In this document: positions 55,641 through 64,000 of the stretch, one piece after another
How the letters are laid out: each line of letters starts with the position of its first letter
Position numbering within the stretch: the stretch's first letter is position 1
NCBI RefSeq assembly: GCF_958979055.1
Contig: NC_084889.1
Coordinates: 32,677,261 to 32,741,260, forward strand
DNA length: 64,000 nt
Direction of reading: 5' to 3'
Origin: Alnus glutinosa
Taxonomy: Eukaryota > Streptophyta > Magnoliopsida > Fagales > Betulaceae
Notes under the pieces: model-generated
The model's input: the letters and a program-made list of their open reading frames with translations, nothing else
Told to the model about the DNA's origin: nothing
Database searches by the model: none
Program-made: the position numbers and the translations under genes

Positions 55641-56134
55641 GTCTGATAAATTCAACACTTTTACCTTTACCCTTGATCAGCGTGCTTTGATCTACGCTTG
55701 CTTGCTTAGCAACATAAACCAGATTAGCAAAAAAATAACTCTTTTCCCATATGCATTATGCCACTGTAATTTCAGTCTATCTATCTAAAATGTCCCGATT
55801 CTCACAAGTTTCTTATTGCTAGAATAAAGTTCCTTTTTTTCGTCAAGTGGGTTCATCAGAGGTCAAGTTTTGGGTTTAGAAACATTAGTTCTATGTCCTT
55901 ACTTTTGTTTTTGTTTTTGTTTTTGTTCTTTGTGCAGATATTTTTGAGGGCCTAACATCTGAGAGCCATCTTCAAAAGGTGTCACTGAATAGGTCTGGTT
56001 CAAGAAATTAGTTCTATCTGTATAATTCCTCTTTCACTTTGCTCTAGTCCAATGTACTTATGGACCTTTTGAATAATTGACATGTATAGGAGCAGAAAGA
56101 AAGTAAATAAGAAAAAGGCTGACGGGCATCAGAG

Positions 56135-59100
56135 ATGGTGGTCTCCAGTTCTAATCCCCACAACAAGGAGATTGCCATCAGGAAGAGGATAACCAGCATG
56201 TAAAAGCTCTTTCTCTATGTGTGTGTGTGTGTGTGTGGTGTTTCCCTTTTTTGATGTGTAAACTGAAAACCCAAGAAGTGTCGTGTGAGTGCAATTGAGC
56301 CCTGACAATGTGGAAAACTAGTGCGTATGCATTTAAAATGAGCTCTTACTATGCTTTTGAGGAATTCCTTAGGTTTGAATTTTTTGGTAAGTAGAATTCC
56401 TTAGGTTTGAATTACTGAAGCTTGATTCTAGGTTAAGATATAATTCAGGTGTTATTAGGGTCTCGACTTTCAAGGTATTTGAACCAGTGTCAAAGGATGG
56501 TGTTAGGATTTGTGTTGGCATATTCAGTGTCAAAACTGGGTTGGTTGTATTTCTCGTTTAGTGGTACAATTGGTTTGAAGTTTGTGGTCCGAAAAAGTGA
56601 TTCAGAGTGCAACACAGAACACATCGTCCACTATCACGTTCAAAGTATGTTCAAAAGAGCAAGCTCTACAGACTTCAAATTGCAAGGCATTGTGCTTCGA
56701 TTGCAATGCCGTTCAAAGAAGGTTCAAACATGGGAATCAAGGAATCAAAAATTCAAGTTCCAGAATGTTAGAAGTGCTTCATAGAACCTTTTGTTTGTAG
56801 TGACATTCGAAGAATGTTCAAATGTAGCCCTCAATATTTCAAGCATAATTCTCCATTCGCAATGACATTCTAAGAATGTTCGAATGCCACACCAGCATGG
56901 GATAAACCTTGAAACCGATGCTAATGCTTGAACGACGCCTACTCACATTCGAACGCTTCCTTATCTGGTAGTGTTTTTATTAAACAGATCTTCTCATTAA
57001 ACCTTTGTTTTCCTAGGGTATATATAAGCCTCAGGCTACATGATTTTCCGTAGACCCTCATGCCATTATTTTGTGCTCTTGAAGAAAACCTTAGAATCAT
57101 TGTGCCTTCATTCTCTAACCTCTCCTATACTTCGTTAAACCACACAATCAAAAACAAACCTTTAGCCACTGGAGTTCCAGTTTCAGAGGAAGCTTGATAG
57201 AAGAATTGGCCAGAGTTCCGAAGGTACTGCTGTAGAGACAAATGGGTCTTTTATTGGGATACACATCGGGTTTAGTTACAAAGGTTTTGTAACTATAAAC
57301 TGTGTAATTTGATTCTTCTATAATTGATGAGTTTCCTGGGTTCGGTTGCCGCTGAGTGGTTTTACTTTTGAAAAGTTCTTTAAAAGGTTTCCATTTCGTC
57401 GCTAAAATTGTTGTGTTTGATACTTTACTGCTTTATTTGATTTTGGTGATTGTGTGTGTAGTTGCAATATTTTTACTGGTTGTGATTGTTGGAAAACACC
57501 TATTTACCCTCCTCTAGGTGTTGTTTGGGGTTGTTGGGAGATATTCAGATGAAATTCATAATTTTTTACTCATGAGTAAGGATATTTGGGTCTTTTACAA
57601 TACAATAGAGTACTATAAGTAATCAAGGGGTAGTAACTCGTATCACTGGGTGTTCTGCAGTATAAGACCTCCAGAAATGTATAAAATCATGGAACCATAG
57701 CTACACGATGATGAGCATCATCAGTCATCCATAAACTTTGGGTTTGCAGATGAAATCCTCTGAGAAGGGTTAGAATGATAGTTCCTGTGCCTTCAGAGGT
57801 TAGACTTAGGATACTGCAGATGATTCTAGATGTGTTGATTCTTCTTGTTATGCTAAGAAGAAGTTTGTATCACGGTTTATGTTCAAACTTGGATAGCTGT
57901 GGTATCTGTTTACATTCACTACACCGTTTGGTCTAATGCATTGTTACTGAAAAGGTCAAAAGACTCTGGTATGATTCTTCTGTAGAAAGTCCATGTTTTG
58001 GATTTTGTACTTCAGACTACCAACTTTTAACAAAATGCTAATCTAGAACCAGCGCACATCGATTCCTCTTTAAAGGGTATGTGGCAAATGCATGGACACC
58101 CCTTTTTAAAGAGGAAAGATGCCAATCTTGGAGTTGATTCAAATCAAGGGTTCAAAGCTTCCTATATATAGGACGGATGAAGAATTTTTGTTTTATCAAC
58201 TTTTAGTCATCATTATAAGGTTTTGATAGCAATCCCAGAGAAATGTTTTGAAGAAATATGGAACATGTTTTAACGGTTGTGCTTTTTGCATTGGGTTCCA
58301 GTTTTAATTATCCACTATATATATATATATTATCATCCCTCATTATACTTCTCTATCTTACAATGTCGTAGATTTAATAAACGAGAAGATGATTTTCCAT
58401 CCCTGAGAGAATACAATGATTACTTGGAGGAAGTGGAAGACATGAGTAAGTTCATAAATTGTCCTTCTTGAAACTCAGAATGTAAGAGTGTTTATTTTGA
58501 CAAAAAGAAAACCATTCTGTTTCAGCATTTAACTTGATTGAAGGAATTGATGCCCCTGCTATTGAAGCAAAAATTGCACAGTACCAGGAAGAAAATGCCG
58601 AACAAATAATGATAAATAGAGCTCGGAAGGTACTTGAAAAAAATATTCTGTTTCTGCTCCTAACTTCTGCCACTTCTATCCCACACAAGTGGCTGTGATT
58701 TGTATTTATGCTTTTCAATTAATGCCATGGAGAAGAACAATTTATGCGATTTCCTAATGCTAGCTGTTGGTAAATTTGGTCATTTTTCCCTACTATTTAC
58801 ATAAAGGTTACTAATTCTCATGATATTAATCAAACAGGCTGAAGAATTGGCAGCAGCTCTGGCTGCAAGCAAGGGAAATCATGCTCAGAATGATACTGAT
58901 GGGGTGAGAATGAGATTATTTTTCATAAATATCAAACTTGTCTTGAATCAGTGATTGTCATGTCAATCTCAGAAAGACTTAGAATTGACGTGATATACAA
59001 ATTAACTACAAGCATTTGGTTGATATTGAATTGACTGTGATGACTGCTTCCAGTATTTCATATATTAAAATTTGACTGTATCCTTGGCTGTAACCGGAGC

Positions 59101-61040
59101 AAATCATGTAATTCACTTATTAATTGACAGGGAAAACAAGAAAAAAAAAATGATAGAAAAAAGGAAAAAGCAGTAGAGGCAAACTTGGGATCCTAAATTT
59201 GTTGTAAACTTTTGACAAAAATGTGCATGTTTGTGACATTTTATTTTTCAATCCTTGCTTTACTGAGCAGGACAATCACATTTTAATTTTCTAGTTGCAA
59301 ACTTTTGAGCATAGTTTAAATTTTATGACCGCTTTTTCAAGCTTTGAGAATGGCTACCCATGCAAAAATGGTAAAAGAAGACAGTCTCTAAGCCACCCCC
59401 TTCTAGGAAACCACTTAGTTGGGACCAACATTGGTTGATGAACACTTTTTATTGATGTTTTGCAACGTCAACAGTTGCAACTGTATAGCATGTCTTTTGG
59501 AATGAGCCCATTTATGGAGCAATTTATTAGTATTTTATTGCAACTTCAAATCATTAGGGCTGCGTATGGAATACTAAATTTTGACTTAAATTAGATAATT
59601 TTATGAGTTCCTTGTGTATGTGTTACTCCAAGTTCAAACCCTTTTTTGATAAGTAAAGTATATTCAAAAAGCGCAAAGGGGCGCAACCCATAGTACACAG
59701 GACATATACATGAAGCCCCTAATTCAAAGAAACTCCAAGTTCAAACCCTACTTTGGTAAACTGACATTTTAGTTGTATGTTAAAACGTTAGAATTCTAGA
59801 ATACCTTGAATGTGGTGATACAGTTCCTTTACATTGCATAGTTACTGTTTCTACTCAAATTCTAAGTTGATACTTCATATAATCACATTATTCTTGCTAC
59901 TGCTACTTGGACTAGCCAATAATTTAAAGAGATGTCCTCAAATGTTTCTTAAAGGACACAGATTCATACTCTTGGAGCCTTTTAGCACTTCATCTTAAAC
60001 CAAATAGGAGAGAAAAAATATATTTAAAGTATTTTGGGGGCAAGCATCCAACTCTGAAAACATAAGCTTGTATAAAGTATCATCGTATTGTAATAATTAC
60101 ATTCAAACAGTAAATGATGTCGACTATGTACTATTTTGTTTTGTTTAGAAGTGTACCTGTTGGTGTAAAGGACATTTTAATTGTGTTCTGTTGACTACCA
60201 TTGTGAAGTAGTGGGATCAGTTTGTTGATCTAACTACTAATCGCTCACTCTTGACTTGAGAAAATCAGAGATGATACAACTCGATCTGTTTGCTATTATG
60301 GTTTTAACCTCAAAAAGTATTTGTGGGTTGAAAGACGGTGCCCGCACTGTTTTGCTTTGTTACTTTGAACCTGTAATACATACTAAGAACCTGTAAAAAC
60401 TTACTTATCTATGGATGTAATGACTAGCTTGGACAGTTATGCCTGGCAATGATGGATGTCTTTTAGCTTTCATCTTTGTTGAACCCCTTTTCTTTTATTG
60501 CTACGGGAATTTGGTGAATATGTATTTTGGGAAACTTGTTATCCACTGATTGACAATCATAGGATGCCATAGAAGTTTAATGTGTGTAACATTGAGATTA
60601 ACCTGATTATAGACGCAATACTTACTATAGCAATTGTCAATTTGCTTCTTTATTTTTCCTTCTTTGAAGATTGATGCCATGAGCCATTTTCTTTTGAATC
60701 ACAATAATTTTCCCAGCCTAAGAGAGAGAAAAACATATTGATAACTCATTTTCTCTATCTACTGAGACAGGCTTCAAACCAAAGCTCTCAAACAGGATTT
60801 GGTACCGGTGCCCAGGGACAATATGCACCTACATTTGCTGGAGGGCAACCGCGACCGACAGGCATGGCCCCACAACCAATTCCTCTTGGAGGGGGATCTG
60901 ACATGCACGGTTATCCCGTTGATGATGAGGAAATGATGAAGCTCCGAGCAGAGAGAGGGGGAAGGGCAGGAGGGTGGAGTGCAGAGCTTAGCAAGAGGAG
61001 GGCACTTGAAGAAGCATTTGGAAGCATCTGGATTTGTTAG
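56135..61040 (+). CDS. MAT1: CDK-activating kinase assembly factor MAT1, short plant form
   Basis: Subunit that stabilises the CDK7/CDKD-cyclin H kinase of TFIIH, acting in the nucleus on RNA polymerase II and cell-cycle CDKs. Five exons: 56135-56199, 58372-58445, 58526-58629, 58838-58903 and 60771-61040. They give 192 residues with GT-AG junctions and matching phases. The protein starts [20 protein letters not shown] and continues [20 protein letters not shown], then [20 protein letters not shown]. It therefore covers the helical part that follows the RING finger in animal MAT1. The animal N-terminal RING is absent and no C-x2-C exon was seen upstream. The last exon is rich in Gly, Pro and Gln and ends [13 protein letters not shown], equivalent to the C-terminal CDK-cyclin binding tail. 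A CAG acceptor near 55938 suggests a spliced 5-prime leader. Confidence 0.93.
56219..56237. repeat. (GT)n microsatellite in MAT1 intron 1
   Basis: About nine GT units, twenty bases after the exon 1 donor. Confidence 0.75.
56440..57560 (+). mobile_element. LTR-like retrotransposon remnant in MAT1 intron 1
   Basis: A 1.1-kb block, less AT-rich than the flanks, with TATATATAAGCC (about 57018) followed by a leader-like tract. It ends with ACACCTATTTACCCTCCTCT and AGGTGTTG, a phrase I associate with the LTR-internal junction of plant Copia elements. Imperfect repeats of GACATTC-AAGAATGTTC occur at 56800-56885. No gag-pol coding was found, so a solo LTR or fragment is likely. Confidence 0.4.
59625..59642. 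repeat. Target-site duplication of the 89-bp L1 tail
   Basis: ACTCCAAGTTCAAACCCT, repeated exactly at 59732-59749. Confidence 0.9.
59643..59731 (-). mobile_element. 89-bp L1 tail in MAT1 intron 4
   Basis: TTTTTGATAAGTAAAGTATATTCAAAAAGCGCAAAGGGGCGCAACCC matches in large part the 3-prime end of the L1 at 25859 (TTTGATAAGTAATTGCAATT then AAAAAGCGCAAAGGGGCGCA). Perfect 18-bp duplications flank it. An extreme case of 5-prime truncation. Confidence 0.9.
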
Positions 61041-61568
61041 GACCATTTTTTTTACTGTATTTTATGTCACCCAGGGTCCCCCATGTAAGGCAACAAAATT
61101 TTCTGTAAGGTTATGACAGAGAAATCTTAATTTTAACATTTTTTTTTTTTGGTTCTCCCACATTGAATGTAAATTTACATATGCTATGGAGATAAATTAT
61201 TTCTTGAAACGATATAGAGGTTTGTGACTTGAGATGTGCTCTCTAGTCCCCATGGACCAACCTTTACTCCTGAATGCCCAAACTTAGAACAGGATAATAT
61301 TCCATACTTCATGTGGAGCAGACGGTCAACTATTGAACAGATCAGGCCAAGTCATTATGTCCAAAGTGTAAACCACCTCCCATTCAATGTTCCGCAATTG
61401 GTACTACCAAACTACCTCATACTTTACTCACCCTTTAGACATTGAGGTACAAGATGGTGAAGGAACCAATAAGTTAGTTTTACTGAATATTCAGACCTAG
61501 GTATTTCTTTAAGGCAATAGCTTATTTAAAGAAAGACTCAAAAATGTTGATCACACTTTGCTCTCACT

Positions 61569-61640
61569 TATGAGCCTATCTCTTATTCAGTTTCGACAGT
61601 ATCGTTTCTCCTTTTCCCACTTTTCCAATATTGTATAGAA
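61569..61640. repeat. 72-bp direct repeat, copy 1
   Basis: TATGAGCCTATCTCTTATTC ... ATTGTATAGAA, with a close copy at 61879-61950. Confidence 0.85.
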
Positions 61641-61794
61641 TATCTTTTATTAGTGGTTGTGATTGACCTATTTTTCTCAATCTTTTCGACCTTGGTTCCG
61701 TAGGAGCAAGTCAGAAAGATTGAGAAATAGAACCATCTGATTTGATTCGTTTTTAATAGCCATGAGATGATCATCTTAAGGTGATCCTTTTGTC

Positions 61795-61844
61795 GACGGA
61801 TGCTCTTATTACACTCATAGACGGATGCTCCTATTACACTCATA
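61795..61844. repeat. Two 25-bp tandem units
   Basis: GACGGATGCTCTTATTACAC TCATA repeated at 61820-61844 with one substitution. Confidence 0.9.
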
Positions 61845-61878
61845 GTCTCTCAAAGATGAGAACCAACTATGTAGCATC

Positions 61879-61950
61879 TATGAGCCTCTCTCTTATTCAG
61901 TTTCGACAGTGTTGTTTCTCCCTTTACCACTTTTCTAATGTTGTATAGAA
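61879..61950. repeat. 72-bp direct repeat, copy 2
   Basis: Copy of 61569-61640 with several substitutions, 310 bases downstream. Confidence 0.85.
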
Positions 61951-62895
61951 AAGAAAAGAACAAAAGAACAAAAAAAAACATAGATTTACAGCATCTAAAT
62001 AATGGCTTATATAACCTTGATCACTATTTTTCCATGTCCTTCGAAGCTACCTCTTGGAGATTTAGATGAGTTGTGGATCTAAGAGTCTCTAACATCAATT
62101 GTTTCTCATGGATTAAGTTAGCAACTGGGTCACCATCACAGAGTCTAGTCATGCATGGATGTGAGTGAAATTTGAACTCAAGACACAACTCCAAACTCTA
62201 CAATTAGTAGAGAAAATCAAATTCCACTGTAAATCTCTATAAGGATAGGTAATACTGGTGGATTCTCTACAATTTTTGGGTATTTTATTTGTAGAATTCT
62301 TTAAATTTCAAATTAAATGATTGAGATTTTAACACGGCAACATTTCTCATTTTTATCAATCTAGTATTTATCAATATTTAGGATTTAAGAGATTCTACAT
62401 AATAGAAAATTTTAAAAATTCTAGACGATCTTAATTTGGTGCTTTTGACTAATTTATGTACAATATTTTTAGAACATGTAGCCATCAAACCAAGGATAAA
62501 AGCAGGCTCGACTAAGTATCATAGAAGTTGTATAAACCCATATTTAACCTCTATAATTAACCATGACGATATAAAAAATAAAAAGAAAGGTACCCAAGAA
62601 AATCCAAGAACAAGTAGAAACACAAACAGTGTAGTCAGATAAGTACAGTTTTATTCAGAAATTGAATTGAAGTACTTTTCGTTCTAATTTAATCTATTAA
62701 ACTGAGATATGAACTTAATACATGTAATTCGAACCCCTAAATAAAAATGTAGGACCCAAAAGAGTTATGCTACTATTCATACTCATTTATCACACATATT
62801 TTACACCGGATGACGTGACGTGTTTTAAATGACTTTTTATATTAGCCACTTAAAACAGAGTAATTCTCTACATACTCTCACTCTTACACTGATTA

Positions 62896-63288
62896 GGATC
62901 CTTTACAATTTCTTTAAAATTTGAAATTCTCAAATTTTAAAGATTTCAGGCTCTTTTTTACATCGAACAGCATAAAAAATGCAACATATTATATATATGA
63001 CATGTTATCGAGGCAACGAAAATAAAAATAAAAAATAAAAAAATCATTACAAAATGCTTTTTCTTTCACTTTTGAAGAAACGCTTCTTCTTTATTAAACT
63101 AAAACACAGTTTTTTGCTCAAAGCTTTTATACGACATAAAATATAAGAATCTAATAAAAATATATTCAATTCTCATTGTTGTCATATTTTCAATATTTAT
63201 AATATTTTTCATGTCGTTCGATGTACGAAACGGCCTAAATTTACATAATTTGAGAATCTATAATTTTTTAAGAAATTGTAAGGGATCC
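62896..63288 (-). mobile_element. MITE, GGATCCTTTACAAT family, copy 3 (most complete)
   Basis: Terminal inverted repeats: GGATCCTTTACAATTTCTTT on the left and AAGAAATTGTAAGGGATCC on the right, continuing with the shared TTCTCAAATT / AATTTGAGAA. The interior matches the reverse complement of the copies at 8903 and 34684. 393 bp, non-coding. Confidence 0.8.
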
Positions 63289-63871
63289 TGATCCCTCTTA
63301 CACTCTCTGACGTCACTTAGAGAATGACTTTTAAAATTATCTTTGGACATGTGATGAATTATTATTAAATTTTGATTCAATGATAATTTTAAAAGCCACA
63401 CCAAAGAGTATAAAATAATTTCTTCTTTAAAAAAATAATTTAAAATACGTTACGTCAATCAATATAAAATGAGCGTGAAGAATAATATTACTCCGACCGG
63501 AAACCCAAAAAGATACCATGACCAATAAGATAGCACATATCATATCAGCCGTAGAAAAAATCCTTGGTTCTTTTCGGTCAACTTGGGGAATTGATTTGTT
63601 TTGGGCTCTTCCACTCAGCTCAGGCCTCAGAGTATCGTCTAATAGCGGTTACTTTCCTCCACTGCTTCAACCTCCATTATCTCTTAACCCCCAAGGTTTG
63701 CCTATCATCACACGTACATTCCCTCTCTCTATCCCTCTTAGGCTTTCTTTTTCTGTCAAACCAAATGTTCTCAAACTGAATTTACACTTCTTTTGCGCTC
63801 ACGAAATTTCACAAATCCAGAACAGACTGATGGATGCACGGAACCTGTATGCAAGTAGGTCACTGTGAACC
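63289..63871. other. Upstream region of the terminal gene
   Basis: Starts with a palindromic MITE-like block (GACTTTTAAAATTATC ... GATAATTTTAAAAGCC, 63331-63404) related to the interior of the element at 45132. From about 63540 the sequence becomes pyrimidine-rich with CTCTCTCTATCCCTCT (about 63723), which looks like a 5-prime leader. Confidence 0.5.
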
Positions 63872-64000
63872 ATGGCTTCAATTAAACTTTCCATTTCCTT
63901 TGATAGATATGATTCAAAGAAGGTCAATGTAAATCCAGCTCAACTTTCGAATTTGTGCTCGGTTTCTTCGATTCTTAGCTACATCCATGTAAGTAGAGCT
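63872..64000 (+). CDS. N-terminus of a probable organellar PPR protein (BFA2-like), cut by the window end
   Basis: The ATG at 63872 in context CCATGG opens 43 codons without a stop: MASIKLSISFDRYDSKKVNV and then NPAQLSNLCSVSSILSYIHV. This is rich in Ser with few acidic residues, as in a plastid transit peptide. From memory the Arabidopsis neighbour of MAT1 is At4g30825, a PPR protein (BFA2) needed to stabilise the atpH-atpF plastid transcript, and its N-terminus has a similar S-x-D-x-F/Y-D-S-K pattern. No PPR repeat lies within the window, so the call rests mainly on gene order. Confidence 0.5.
   Translation, partial: MASIKLSISFDRYDSKKVNVNPAQLSNLCSVSSILSYIHVSRA

Larger units (their letters stand above)
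58904..60770 (+). other. MAT1: MAT1 intron 4
   Basis: The donor is GGG/GTGAGA and the acceptor GAGACAG ends at 60770. The 1.87 kb contains one L1 tail; the rest is AT-rich without other features. Confidence 0.85.
61041..62895. other. MAT1 3-prime flank and spacer
   Basis: Probable 3-prime untranslated region to about 61200. Beyond it are the direct repeats listed separately and AT-rich sequence. No gene recognised. Confidence 0.5.

Overview
The window is nuclear DNA from a flowering plant, most likely a woody rosid. The evidence is split genes with GT-AG introns, an AT-rich background, many L1-type LINE fragments and MITEs, and the gene content. The species cannot be fixed from the sequence alone. 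No operons, CRISPR arrays, tRNA or rRNA genes were seen.

Seven genes can be supported. In order they are: plastid ribosomal protein bL35c (+, 1866-4629); an ASG1-like protein (+, 11464-15914); a RING-H2 protein with a long disordered basic N-terminus (-, 21440-18286); the autophagy scaffold ATG11 (-, 33602-23486); a serine carboxypeptidase like SCPL29 (+, 47101-53877); the CDK-activating-kinase assembly factor MAT1 in its short plant form (+, 56135-61040); and the first 43 codons of a probable PPR protein resembling BFA2 (+, 63872 to the window end). The 5-prime 1.1 kb holds the 3-prime end, or a decayed copy, of a gene I do not recognise. I rebuilt exon-intron structures by hand. Every junction in the six complete genes is GT-AG and phase-consistent.

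The order matches two Arabidopsis segments from memory: RPL35-ASG1 (At2g24090-At2g24100) and an ASG1 paralogue-ATG11-SCPL29-MAT1-PPR (At4g30780-At4g30825). This window appears to keep both halves in one undivided block.

Region by region: 1-1.1 kb, remnant gene; 1.8-4.6 kb, bL35c; 4.6-11.4 kb, intergenic with LINE and MITE debris and one small unexplained ORF; 11.4-16 kb, ASG1 with two CACGTG boxes upstream; 16-18.2 kb, AT-rich spacer; 18.2-22.1 kb, RING-H2 gene; 23.5-34.6 kb, ATG11 with a 1.66-kb L1 insertion in its largest intron; 34.7-47 kb, a 12-kb gene-poor stretch of MITEs, hairpins and homopolymers; 47-54 kb, SCPL29; 55-61 kb, MAT1; 61-64 kb, MITEs and the start of the PPR gene.

The genes are unrelated housekeeping or regulatory functions (plastid translation, stress response, ubiquitination, autophagy, proteolysis, transcription and cell-cycle kinase assembly, organelle RNA processing) and do not form a pathway. 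I did not find a convincing undescribed biological system. The most unusual material is the set of transposon structures: nested L1 in MITE, very short L1 tails with clean target-site duplications, a three-copy MITE family with one copy against the ATG11 promoter, large hairpins, a T12-G19 tract and a G-quadruplex-type repeat.
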